From the NCBI RefSeq assembly GCF_020921035.1, contig NC_063152.1, positions 30,999,903-31,063,902 on the forward strand: a DNA stretch of 64,000 nt, given 5' to 3'. The notes under the pieces are model-generated. The model saw nothing but the letters and a program-made list of their open reading frames with translations. It searched no databases and had not been told where the DNA came from. The DNA is from Rhodamnia argentea (Eukaryota > Streptophyta > Magnoliopsida > Myrtales > Myrtaceae). This document shows positions 45,742 to 56,848 of this stretch, piece after piece (within the stretch, counting starts at the first letter, position 1; every line of letters begins with the position of its first letter). A program made the position numbers and the translations under genes.

Positions 45742-48127
45742 ATGCACAAAGCTCCGTCGGCTTCCTCCCTCGGCCCCGGCGGCTTGGACCTGACCCAAGC
45801 CTTCTTCAAGCCGATCCAGAACACCGCGCCGCCGTCTCCCACCAAGCGCCACACCAAGATCGCCGTCGTCGGGGTCGGCAACGTCGGCATGGCCATCGCC
45901 CAGACCATCCTCACCCAGGACCTCGCCGACGAGCTCGCCCTCATCGACGCCAAGCCCGACAAGCTCCGCGGCGAGATGCTCGACCTCCAGCACGCCGCCG
46001 CCTTCCTCCCCCGCACCAAGATCTCGGCCTCCGTCGACTACTCCGTCGCCGCCGGGTCCGACCTCTGCATCGTCACCGCCGGGGCGAGGCAGATCGCCGG
46101 GGAGTCCAGGCTGAACCTGCTCCAGAGGAACGTGGCCCTGTTCCGGATCATCGTGCCGGCGCTCGCGAGGCACGCGCCGGATTCGATGCTGCTGATCGTG
46201 TCTAACCCGGTGGACGTGCTGACGTACGTGGCCTGGAAGCTGTCCGGGTTCCCGTCGAACCGGGTCGTCGGGGCGGGCACGAATCTGGACTCGTCCAGGT
46301 TCAGGTTCCTGATCGCCGATCACCTCGACGTCAACGCGCAGGACGTGCAGGTACCGGACGTCCATGTCTTTATTCTCTAGTTCGCCTTTTGCTTTATCTG
46401 CTCTGCTTTACTGGACTTCGTACGGTCCAGTGGTCATTACTTTTAATTTAAGTAGTTACTTAGCTTGCATTTTAAGCTGATATATTATTTCCATACTTTT
46501 AAATTGTTCATCTATTGATAAGAGATCTGCCGAAAGGTTAAAAAAAACAAAACAAGAGATTTCTATAATGGGAATGCTTTATAATTTTGTAGAGTAGTGT
46601 CGTACTTTATGAAAAATTGAGATTAATCTGTGGCAGAGAAATGCAATAATTTTAAGTTTCCTAAGCTTGTCAGATATAAATATCGGTAACTTTTTTGAAT
46701 AAGTCTGTTCCAAAGGCAAAACATGTACTTATAAAATATAAATGATCTATGTTTTAAATAAACTGCGAGTTAATCTTTTTTACATTTAAGTAAGTATCCG
46801 CATTCACGTAACATTAAAGTAATGGGAGTTGTTTATTCCATTTGATCTAAAAAAAATTGGGGCAAAAATCCTAAACTATGCATGCTTTGACACATTTATG
46901 TGACGTAAAAAATCCAAAACTTATACCCGTATGACATATTTACTTCAAGTTTTTTTTAATTGTGACACGGAAAATTCCGAACTTCTATTTTTGCGACACG
47001 TTTATCCCAAATTAATTTTTAAGGGTGAGTTTGGGACAAATGTGTCACATCTTGTATAAGTTGGAGGTAAATGTGTCACATGATTACACGTATGACAAAT
47101 TTATACTAAATCTTTATTTTTGATGTGGAAAACCCGAAATTTGTACTGCGAGACATGTTTTTCCTAAATCAGTTTTTTGAGGGTTTTTATATTACAGAAA
47201 CAAGTTTGGGAGATCTAAGTTAAAGATAAATGTGTCACGCGATTACAAGTTTGAGGTTTTTCGCGTAATAAAAAGGAAGTTTGAGGTAATTGTGTCACGG
47301 TGAGCAGGATCTAGGTTTTTTATGATTTTTTTTTCTAATTATTCATAAATTGTGTTATAAATTACCAATATTTAATAAAAGTTTGTTCATTTCTTTACTA
47401 AGTTAATTCGTTTTCAAGTGAGGTTGGGTAAGACCCAAGTCTTGAAACGAAACGGTTTCCCCTCTTATACTCTTCCAAAACTAACCGGCATCAACGCAGT
47501 AAATCTTCGGACACCAATCTCGTATTCATAATATTTATTTTAATTAATGATTGCTTGCGATCGCATGATATGATGTGATATTCCTAATAACGGTTTGCTT
47601 TGGCATTTCAAGAATTGTTATATGCATTGAATTTGGAGCAAACCCTTCGCTCCCGATCTTCAATCTTTGGTTTTTAGGCCTACATCGTGGGCGAACACGG
47701 CGACAGCTCGGTCGCCTTGTGGTCGAGCATAAGCGTCGGCGGAGTCCCGATCCTGAGCTTCCTGGAGAAACAGCAGATCGCGTACGAGAAGGAGACCCTC
47801 GAGAAAATCCACAAGGAGGTCGTGGACTGCGCCTACGAAGTCATCAGCCTCAAGGGCTACACCTCGTGGGCGATCGGGTACTCGGTCGCGAGCTTGGCGC
47901 GGACCCTGCTCCGGGACCAGCGTAGGATCCACCCGGTCTCGGTGCTGGCCAGGGGGTTCTTCGGCATCGAGGGGGGCGACGTGTTCCTGAGCTTGCCGGC
48001 CCAGCTCGGCCGCGGCGGCGTCATGGGCGTGACCAATGTGCACATGACCGACGAGGAGGCGGAGCGGCTGAGGGGGTCGGCGAGGGCCATCTTGGAGGTG
48101 CAGGGTCAGCTGGATTTGGGCATTTGA
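45742..48127 (+). CDS. LDH: L-lactate dehydrogenase
   Basis: Two exons, 352 residues: 45742-46350 and 47678-48127 (TGA), joined [14 protein letters not shown]-binding motif G44-V-G-N-V-G49, preceded by KIAVV. Gln117 in TAGARQ is the position that makes LDH rather than malate dehydrogenase (which has Arg). Next are the active-site loop arginine R123 in [11 protein letters not shown], the [12 protein letters not shown] motif, D183 and R186 in LDSSRFRFL, and the catalytic histidine H210 in GEHGDSS. Length equals plant LDH, including the plant N-terminal extension ([13 protein letters not shown]). Reaction: pyruvate + NADH to lactate + NAD+, cytosolic, induced by oxygen shortage in plants. The 1.3 kb intron contains a fold-back element (46855-47325). 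Both exons are strongly GC-rich, unlike the intron. Confidence 0.97.
46855..47325. mobile_element. Fold-back element inside the LDH intron
   Basis: Left arm units such as 'aaatccaaaacttatacccg' plus 'tatgacatatttactt', and 'gcgacacgtttatcccaaat', are mirrored on the right ('gaggtaattgtgtcacggtg', 'tttgaggtttttcgcgtaat'). The units are about 60 bases long and the element about 470 bases. Same architecture as the elements at 21790 and 26890. It is non-coding and removed with the intron. Confidence 0.7.
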
Positions 48128-49441
48128 GGAAGATAATGAAAGAAGCCCTTCCCTTTTGTTTCTCTACGTTGGCAACTTTGAACGCCCGGATTGTGTTTCT
48201 TTCTGAGATTTAGTCCCTAAATTTTGGATGATTGCAAAAGAAACCTTGATGATTCTCCTATGTCGCAATTAAGCCCCTCCCCAGTATTACTACCAATGAA
48301 AAGAATGTAAAAGAGCTTTGATCTCTTCTAATATAGTCTAATTGCAACTTTGTTTTTGGCTAAATAATGTTTCATCATTTTTTGCGATTTCCGCCTTATC
48401 TGACTCGGCCATTCAAAATTAGGTCCATAGTTTGAACCGCGAGAAAGCCCAAAGCCCGCATGGTAACACTTTTAGAAATGAATTTCTGTTCTAGAAGTGC
48501 TTCTGAAGTAGAAATTTGTTTAGTTACATAACATTACATTTCTACTTCTGAAGTTAAAAAAAGTTACTTCATTTTTAGAGATAGAAATATCTCAACATCA
48601 AGATCTCTTTCATTTCAGCTTTTTTTTTTTTTTTTTTCATTTTTAGAACCTCTCTCTCCCAACCACACCTTCGCCGTCGCCGCCCATTGCCAACCTTTTA
48701 CGGTCTCCACCGCTCGCTGCCAACCTTCGCCAAACACCACCGCTCGTCGCAGTCCACCGCCCTTTCGTCACCAACCGCCTATTGTAGAGTCTCTGTCTTC
48801 AGCCGCTGGAGTAAAAATTTAATTTTTTTATTTTTAAAAAGTCAATAAATTTTTTAATAATGAAAAATATTTTTTAAAGAAGATTTAAAAAATTAAAAAT
48901 GAAGTAAAAATCTTTCGGTCGTCGATAATAATTATTCGCAGAATATTTTATGTTAATAATATTCCATAATTAGAAAATTCTAACTGTTAACAAATAAATT
49001 TCTCCGATTAGAAATCAACTTCTATAGCAAAAGTAAAAAAATCAACTTCTGGATATATATTGATTTCTGAAGTAGAAGTGTTACCACGCGCGCCCTAAGA
49101 TTGCATGTTTTAGAACTGTCCGGATGATTTCCAAGCAGATTAAACATGAAAAATATTAGATTCTTCCAATTAAAACAAGATATTGAGGTCGAGAATCTAA
49201 TGGAGAAACTCATCTTTACATAATTTCCACTGAGATTTTATCCATTTTTTGGTGCGCTGAAATGGAGGACAAATTAGTAATTTTGTTTATTGTGTATTGG
49301 GCCGGGTCCAACGCCAATGGTCCGAATTTTGGCCCATTACGTTCCCGAAACCAGTCTAGTTCAGAAAACAGTCTGTAGACAAGTGCAGACACAGAAGAAA
49401 CCTGCTTGGCACCCCGAGAAAGTGAGAGAAAGTGCGAGAAA
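48128..49441. other. Intergenic LDH-NDUFB8 region with a MITE
   Basis: LDH 3' UTR, then a 640-base inverted-repeat element (48454-49097), then the NDUFB8 promoter and leader. No gene recognised. Confidence 0.5.
48454..49097. mobile_element. hAT-like MITE with a GC-rich insert
   Basis: Left end 'gcccgcatggtaacactttt' and right end (reverse complement) 'agggcgcgcgtggtaacact' form terminal inverted repeats. Internally, 'agaagtgcttctgaagtaga' on the left mirrors 'ttgatttctgaagtagaagt' on the right. About 48650-48790 is C-rich (cgccgtcgccgcccattgcc) against AT-rich arms and looks acquired. Termini containing 'ggtaacact' suggest hAT; I could not settle the eight-base target duplication. Confidence 0.6.
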
Positions 49442-50757
49442 ATGGCTGCGAGACTGAGCCACGTGGCTTCGAGGATCATGGGCGGCAACGGCGTCGTCGC
49501 CCGCTCCGTCTCTTCCTCTCTCCGCCTCCGTTCCGGCATGGGCCTCCCCGTCGGCAAGCACATCGTCCCCGACAAGCCTGTAAGCGATTTCATTCTCGCT
49601 AATAGAAACCCTAATCCACCATCTTCGTTCTCGTATCGGTATCTTGGAGACACCGCGAGTGAAATGCAGTAGATGCGATCATTCCCGGCATTTTCCTAAA
49701 TCATTTCCGATTGTTGATTTGCTGTTTTAGGTGCCTGTGAACGACGAGCTCATGTGGGACAACGGGACCGCATTCCCCGAGCCCTGCATTGATCGCATCG
49801 CGGACACTGTCGGAAAGGTTGGGTTTTTTTTTGTTTTGTTTCTATGGATTGATTCATTGATGGACTTTGTGGCATAGCTTCAACAGTAAATTGTGGTTTA
49901 CAGTATGAAGCATTGGCTTGGCTTTGTGGAGGTTTGAGTTTCTTCGCGTCTTTGGGGCTTTTGGCTGTGTGGAATGATAAGGCATCGAAGATACCATTTG
50001 TAAGTCCAATGACTTGGGTTTAAGTTTGGTTTGAAAGTAGTGTTCATGTTGATCTTAATTGGTGAAAATTTGTTGTCTGTGCTCACTCTAATTAGCTAGA
50101 CTTCTGACTCTTCTTGTTGTCCACTGAACATTGATGTAGCCGTGATCCTTTATTTCTCTTTGGATTGTGGAGATTCAAAAGTTGGTGCGTCTTTCACTTG
50201 GAAGCTTCTCATGTAACATGTGATGCATAGGGACTTACGTTTGTACACGTATGCGGATAGTCATGGAAGTACCTTTGACAGTTTGTTTATAGCTGTCCTG
50301 TTCAATTGGAAAACCGTTTAACTTGGGATCTTTGTTATGATTAATCTTTATTGGAGTCAGAGAGGATGGAATAGGATGCCAATGTGGTTTCAGAGTCTGC
50401 GAGTTTTATTTGTTCATGATGACCCCATTGAGATTATTTGTCCTGCCTATTTTTTTAATCTACGTTTGGTAGTAAGTAGGAGATCGAACCCAAATAGTGG
50501 TATTTTGGATTTCCCGTTCGTTATTGGTCTCAATGTTGAGCTTAGTAATTACATTGGGTTCCTAAATAAACCCTCTGCTTGTACATTGTTGGTAACTTTC
50601 AATTTTTTTCAAAGATCAGATACTTGTCTCTCTTCCATTCTGCTGGTGAGTTTAGGATTGTCATCTTCGTAACCCACTAACTTTTATCCTCTATCTCCAG
50701 GCACCGAAAGTATATCCGTATGACAACTTACGGGTGGAGCTTGGTGGTGAACCATAG
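49442..50757 (+). CDS. NDUFB8: Mitochondrial complex I subunit NDUFB8
   Basis: Four exons, 125 residues: 49442-49579, 49731-49817, 49904-49999 and 50701-50757 (TAG). All are phase 0 and GT-AG. I start at ATG 49442 (MAARLSHVASRIMGGNGVVA), a Ser/Arg/Ala-rich mitochondrial presequence; an in-frame ATG at 49406 would add a charged, non-presequence-like dozen residues. The mature part reads VPVNDELMWDNGTAFPEPCI and DRIADTVGK, then one membrane helix (ALAWLCGGLSFFASLGLLAV), then APKVYPYDNLRVELGGEP. This matches the plant NADH dehydrogenase 1 beta subcomplex subunit 8. Role: accessory subunit of the membrane arm of respiratory complex I in the inner mitochondrial membrane. Confidence 0.94.
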
Positions 50758-51963
50758 GGAGGCTGCAGTTTGTTGATCTTGAAGCTTCTGTTGTTTCATG
50801 TGTGCTATACTCTGCCTTTTCTGCGGTTGGTAACTTTCAATAATGATCGATCAACTGTTCTTTTTCTCTTTCCCATGAAAGCAATATGTTGTTCCGCTGT
50901 TGCATCAGTAGAGAGATATGCAGGACTCTGGTTACATCCTATGTCTTTTTCATTCCATCAAAGTCGATTGTACGTATGAGTCATTTCGGTAGTATGCCAC
51001 AAGGTCCCTATGGACAAGGGAACAAGTGAATCATTGCTTTGGGGCGCAAGCAGCCCTCTACCATCCATCTCATTGCTTTCCATCATCTCATATTATACTG
51101 TACCATATAAGACCATAGCCATCTATCAAGTGAGAGAAAGGTAGTATGATGCTCAGCCTTTTCATACCATTCTTTTCTGTCGAGTGATGTTTCTGGGATA
51201 CAGATTCAAATGCATAACTAAGAAGGATGTCCAGCATCTTGGGATTTGAACGTGCTTTATTTAGGTCCGTCCTATATTGGGCACCCAGAATTTCATGAAG
51301 AGAAATGTTACAAGTACCTTCTTCAGTGTTTTACCCAAGATCTATGGTAAACACAAAAGAAAAAGACCTAAGGTAGCTGTAGGGGTGATACTGAGATCAG
51401 ACGCTTGATTGCATTATAGGTGCTTTTGGAAGAGTCATGGCTCTTGTTGGCGGTTCTATGAAAATGGACTTCCAATTGAGAATATTTGCAGGTTTCTAGC
51501 TTTGTAAGCCATATCCACGTTATACACTAGGTTGAAAGGGAGGCAAAGTTGTGAATGGCATTGCTAATTTACATCACAGCCTAGGGATAGAAGCCAAATT
51601 TCCATGGGTCCGGCTTGTTGCTATGGAGGAGGATGTTCCTCACATATATATCTTTGCTTCCTAGGCATGTATAGTATTGGTTTTGCTTTGGAACACATAT
51701 CTTTGTACACCCCATATGGATGGAAGTTCAAGCTATAACAAAGAAGTGATTTTGTGTTATGACTTTATTCGGCAAACTCCAAACTGCTTTCCTTTCATTA
51801 GGACAGGATCCAAAGAGACAATGGAAAGAAATATGATAGTCCATGAGAGAGTATTGGACATCCTAGGCAAAAGGCTGGTTTTCCTAATGTTGCTAAATTG
51901 AAGGATATGAAATGAGAGTCTCTCTATTTGCCTCCCAAAAAATAAAAATAAAATGAGTCTCTA
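50758..51963. other. NDUFB8 3' flank up to the CACTA terminus
   Basis: About 1.2 kb of ordinary-looking AT-rich DNA with the NDUFB8 3' UTR. No gene or repeat recognised. It ends 'ctcta' directly before the CACTA end. Confidence 0.5.
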
Positions 51964-51984
51964 CACTACAAAAAAACAAGGTTT

Positions 51985-52860
51985 TAACCACGAAATTTGC
52001 AACGTAAATTTGGGAAAAATTCGTGGCAAATCGATTTTGCCACGACATTTGCAACGAAAAATATTTCGTTGTGAATTAGGCGTCGCAAATTTTGCCACGA
52101 CAATTTTTATGTTTCGTTGCAAATTTGTCACGAATTTTGCAACGAAACCGTATTCGTCAGCAATTTGCAATGAAAGCATGTTCGTGGTACATCCGCCACG
52201 AAATAAATCTTCGTGGCAAATTTGCGACGACCATTTTATTTCGTGGGAAATTTACGACGAGACAATTTTCGTCGTACATTTGCGACGACCACTTATTTCG
52301 TGGCATATTTACGACGATAATGGTCGTGGCAAATTTGCGACGAAATATTGTTCGTCGTAAATTTGCGATGAAGATGTATTTCGTGGCGGGTTTGCGACGA
52401 GCATAGTTTCGTGGCAAATTTCCCACGAATATTTATTTCATGGCAAATTTTGCGACGGTCATAATTTCGTGGCAAATTTCCCACGAATATTTATTTCGTG
52501 GTAGATTTGCGACGGTCATAGTTTCGTGGCAAATTTCCCACGAATATTTATTTCGTGGCAGATTTGCGACGGACATGGTTTTGTTGCCAATGCGCGACGA
52601 ATATTCTTTTCGTGGCAACTAAAAAAAAAAAATTTTAGTACTTATGTTGCAACGAAATTTGCGACGAATCCATATTTCGTCACTAAAACGGCGTCGCAAA
52701 ATTTGCGACATAAATTTTGTATTCGTGGCAAATTTGCGACGGACATGGTTTTGTCACCTTTTTTTTTAGGCCATTTTATTATTTATATACATTAGCGATG
52801 GCAACATTAGGAAATTTAGCGACAAATATTTTTTGTGCCACGAACATTTTTGGAATTGTG
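51985..52860. repeat. CACTA subterminal repeat array
   Basis: Dozens of copies of a 10-12 base word, 'tttgcgacga' or 'ggcaaattt', in units of about 33 bases ('tttcgtggcaaatttgcgac' plus 'gaccatttat'). From about 52394 to 52600 the units alternate ('tttcccacgaatatttattt' against 'tttgcgacggtcatagtttc'), giving a higher-order repeat of about 66 bases in roughly three copies. Subterminal arrays of this kind are where the element's TnpA protein binds in En/Spm. Because the unit is a multiple of three without stops, it produces spurious long frames on both strands. Confidence 0.85.
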
Positions 52861-54151
52861 AATAATACATTCAAACCACAAAGCACTTGGCATTTCAATT
52901 CGGCATACACATTTAGACCATCTAAGGGTTGTGAATCCCTTAGAGGAATTGGGGAATCAAATGTTTGGACCAACGGCTTCATTCCCTACGTACTACCTAC
53001 GTACAACTTGCAATCTAGGGGTTCAATCTACCAGAAGCAACAAGACAACGAAATAAAGCCCATTAATCAAAGAGTTCACACCGCCCTGGACTTGAAAATT
53101 CTAGGCACAAGTTCTTGCTTTCAATGGAGAAACTTCAATTTCATTGTCTAGTCGATGCCAACTCGCACGGAAGGAAATCATTCAAACTTTCTCAAATTTG
53201 GGCCAATAGCTACCTGGAGAAATATGGTCACATATGCTGGTCGAACCGGTCGAAATCGCAAAGCAGAGACTATTGCCATCTCCCGACTTGTCACAATAGA
53301 AAAAAAGCAAGTATCGGACAAGGAGGTTACAAGAATCGGGAAGCTTAGTCTCCACCGTATACATGGGCATGTTGTGAAGTCGTATTTCTATATTCTTCTT
53401 TAGTCCAGTCGTAAATCACCAGCAAGGGTAACATTCAAGCCAAGCCATGAAGATTGAAGTTGAACAACTTTCTCGGTGATTTCACAAGCTAAGAAAAGCA
53501 TCGGGAACATAATTATCCACGGTTAAACAAATGTGTGGTCATCGAGATGGGAACCTTCACATGTCATAGTCAAAAGACATTGCCTTTATGATTGGCTCTA
53601 GTGAGGCATAATAAGGCAAGATTAAAATAAAACTAAAAGATGATCTCATTGTATACGTCGTCGAGGCTATTATACTAGACAGAGCATACCAAATCCAATC
53701 CCATAATATGGACATTTCTCAATCTATGTCGACAGTGATACTAACAACATAGTTATTCTCTATGAACACTTCTTTATCCTAGGAAAAGCCTCGATGTACT
53801 ATGATATGTCGACTCAAACTATAGCAATATCTTACTTTTTACTCATTCATCCCACCCTTTGCGGTAGTCTCACTCCCCCCAATATAAGACAACAAACAAG
53901 TCGGACCAAACAACCACCAAATAATTCCAAGAACACAGAAGCTAATAAAGAAGAAGAGTTTGCAAAAGCTCGCACAAATATGCAGATTTATTTGAGCAAC
54001 TGTTAAGCCCACAAAAACAAATGGGAAAGGAACATAGTAACGACAACAAAAGCAATATGCAAAATCTTTTGATGCAATGATCACCGCAATCGTTATTACC
54101 TTGGTTAATGATCATACCATGTCTTCGTCTCCACCTCCTCCACCTTCTTGT
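52861..54151. other. CACTA 3' region without recognised coding
   Basis: About 1.3 kb between the subterminal array and the TnpA-like gene. Short open frames occur on both strands but none resembles a family I know. Presumed 3' untranslated and spacer DNA of the element. Confidence 0.4.
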
Positions 54152-55855
54152 TTAATCATTGGTATTACGTCTAACTAATTCTGCAGCAGCAGCATCATCA
54201 ACAATCCCATCCTCATTGTCTCGCCCGGAATTTTGTCCATCACCTATTTCACGGAATCGTTCCATGAGAAATTTTATCTGAGACTGCGTTTGAAGCTCGA
54301 AGGATCTATGATGGTCCATCATTTCTTTCATCTGCTCATCTTTCTCAGCAAGGCGACTCTCGACCTCCTTAATCTCTTCATCCTTTTGTACAAGTAAATG
54401 TTTCGGTTGGGCCATTTCCTCCTCCCTTTGGGTCCTCCTTCCACCAACCGCCTTGGAGGATGAACTTGAAGCAGCCTTTCCCGTGCAAATCCTTGTCATG
54501 GAGCCCAAGCCATATGTTCTTCCACCCATTGCCTCAACCCACACCGTCCGTTCGTTAGCTACTGGAAGTCCATCCGCACTCCCACCATCACCTCCACCGG
54601 CCGTGCTCATTAGCTCATCAAATTTTTGCTACATCAATAAAATAGATATGAAAATAAAATAACTTTATATATCTAACTACCATAAACATGAAAAGTTTAT
54701 AACGTTACACACCCCGACAGATTTCGCTCGGTCGCTAGCCCATGTCTTATCTTTTTTTCGAAAAGTTCGTTCAAACAAAGCTGCGTAGGACGGCGCCACC
54801 CCCAATTCACGTGTCTACAAAATTAAAACACAAATGAGCAATTAAATTAAATTAACTTACCACATATTTAACATAACTTACCATCCTTTCTCTATGATCC
54901 GCAACGTCGATGGAGCCCCCAGCATACGTCGCGGACGCTTGAGCGGAAGAAGAAGCTCAATTCCTCTTATTCTGTTCACTCATTTGCTTAATTTTTTCAC
55001 TATCCCAGGTTATCTTTATTGCCTCCCAATCGTCGCTGGGGACAAAAGGTGGCCTTTTCTTGGCCGTCTTTGCTCTATGCATCACTTGGCGAATGTGATC
55101 ACCGACTTTTTTATTAAAAACTCTGCGAATTTGCCCCTCATGCTCTTCATCCCAGCCGTACTTTCTTTGTAATCAATGGAAAAACAACCGATTTCATTTA
55201 TGCTGAACCTAGTTTGTGAGAAAACAGAAGAACAAAACTCACCTTGAACTCGTTCCACTACAAATCTGTCACTTGTGTTGGAGCGGCAGTATAAGTAGTC
55301 CACGACCCCTTCCAATGATTATTCACAATTTGATTAAGTTTGCGCACCACCTCCACACTATCTTTGAATCCGCAATGTCACTCAATTCACATCCATATCG
55401 GAAACCAAACGAAGGGATGACATAAATATTACATTTAGGTTAAAAAAAAAAAGTACTTACAAATCTCCATACGGCTCTATCTGTTTACGCGTATTTTCTT
55501 GAGGTGTGCTTCCCTCATCATTCGAGGCTCCAATCGAAGAAGGTGGAACAGAAGCACATGGAACCGAAGTACGTTCGGGTCGGATGGGTCCATCGGTGTG
55601 TAGTGGTACAGGGTTAGATGAAAGGGCCGGGGACGAGCTAGGAGAAAGTGCTGGGGACGAGCTAGGGGAAAGGGCCGGGGAAGAGCCGAGGGAAAGAGCC
55701 GGGGACGAGCCAGAGCAAGGCAAATGGGAATCTAAATGGCCCGGTTTTCCTTGTGAAGATGCACCATGGATGTCCTGGGAACGGGAAGGCCCCGGTCTTC
55801 CTTTTGATGATGCACCACGGATGTGGCCTCCATGCTTATACCGACATCCAAAAAA
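54152..55855 (-). pseudogene. TnpA-like gene of the CACTA element (Transposase_24 / Ptta family)
   Basis: Minus-strand exons in order. About 55855-55461 gives a low-complexity N-terminus with the repeat SSPALSPSSSPALS, ending QIEPYGD before a strong donor (GTAAGT). About 55375-55255 gives DSVEVVRKLNQIVNNHWKGS and TYTAAPTQVTD. About 55175-54950 contains GWDEEHEGQIRRVFNKKVGD and KRPPFVPSDDWEAIK. About 54840-54712 gives RELGVAPSYAALFERTFRKK. 54610-54152 is a coiled-coil tail (QKDEEIKEVESRLAEKDEQM). This is the arrangement of plant En/Spm TnpA-like proteins, DNA-binding helpers that recognise subterminal repeats. One in-frame TAG replaces a Trp in the TDLWWNEFK motif, so this copy is broken. Exon edges are approximate. 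Confidence 0.75.
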
Positions 55856-56664
55856 AAAAAAAAAGATTAGACAAATATTAGCATAAATAAGAGCATGTAT
55901 TAGGGACGCATAATTATGAAGCTTACCATTTTGTCTCGATTCTAGCTACTAAATGAAGACAGTAATTAGGCAGTGACGAATTCCGATTGTATTCGCAAAC
56001 AAGTTCCCGAGAGCTACACTGAAGATGGCTTTGCAATCGTATGAAGATAAGAATACTTGTTGAGTAAAAATAAGCAACGGAATGCAAGAGTCAATAGGAT
56101 ATAAACAACTCTAACGAATGGTCTTTCTTTCTCTTTTCTTTGGCTCTTTTTATTTATGTTTTTACTCATCAATCACTACTCATTTCATTTAATTGGAGGA
56201 AACCTTGCAAGCAATAAACGTGAACTATCAGAATTAAAAATAACCACCTCAATTGGACAAGCGAAGAAGCAATCGAAAAAAGAATTTAGCAACGATACTA
56301 ACATGACAAAACACAAATGCAGAGAAGCATAAGCAGCATTTTCATGAAATGGAAGCAAAGAAAGGAATGCTTTTTCCATAACATTGAAAGCTACACTATA
56401 TATAGTGGCTACCGGCAGATGATTAGGTGTCAAAAAGATGTTCTGTTCCATCATATTTTAACGTTCTCAGTATATTTTTATAGCAGCACCAACTAGGTAA
56501 TGGATATTGTAAAGAAAACCATCCTATGTACACTAAGAAGGTGTATAAATTCCATTGATAGCGAATTTGTAAGCAAAGCTGTCATTAATATCATATCTAA
56601 TAATGTATGAACATATGCATGCTACGGGAAATGAAAGTAGAATATAACTTAGCAGCACATATAC

Positions 56665-56848
56665 CTTAGGCTTCGGATCTTTGTTATCGGCAAGTACCCA
56701 TCATTTACCACTTTCTAGGACAAAAGGCTCATCTTTTGAATTAGTAGACACCGTTTCATACCCCTCAATGGCAGCCAATCTTCTGACCAAGTAGTTATTT
56801 GATTGTTCGGGATCCTTCAAAACTAGAACATCTCCTACAAAAACATGG
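56665..56848 (-). pseudogene. Captured exon of a host S26-type (signal/IMP-like) peptidase
   Basis: A minus-strand exon with a good acceptor (CTGCAG before 56848) and donor (GTATAT after 56665) encodes HVFVGDVLVLKDPEQSNNYL, VRRLAAIEGYETVSTNSKDE, PFVLESGK, a stop, then WVLADNKDPKPK. This closely follows plant peptidase S24/S26 family proteins (At1g06200/At2g31140 type, from memory): GDVVVLKDP, YLVRRLAA, EPFVL and CWVLADN. The stop replaces the Cys before WVLADN. It lies between the two transposon genes and in the same orientation. Possible upstream non-coding exons are around 58015-58055 and 58217-58650 (donor GTAATT, CT-rich leader). The expected first coding exon was not found, so this is a partial copy. 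Confidence 0.7.

Noticed and set aside
45718-46365. 215-codon antisense frame over LDH exon 1
   Set aside because: A shadow of the GC-rich LDH exon. It is rich in Arg/Gly/Glu and shows no recognisable domain.
52394-52600. Regular direct repeats that could suggest a CRISPR array
   Set aside because: The units are contiguous and diverged, with no unique spacers, inside a plant CACTA terminus.
51953-52622. Several open frames on both strands in the CACTA subterminal array (for example with repeated SWQISHEYLFRG)
   Set aside because: They arise because the repeat unit is a multiple of three with no stops. They appear in several frames and both strands at once, so they are not proteins.
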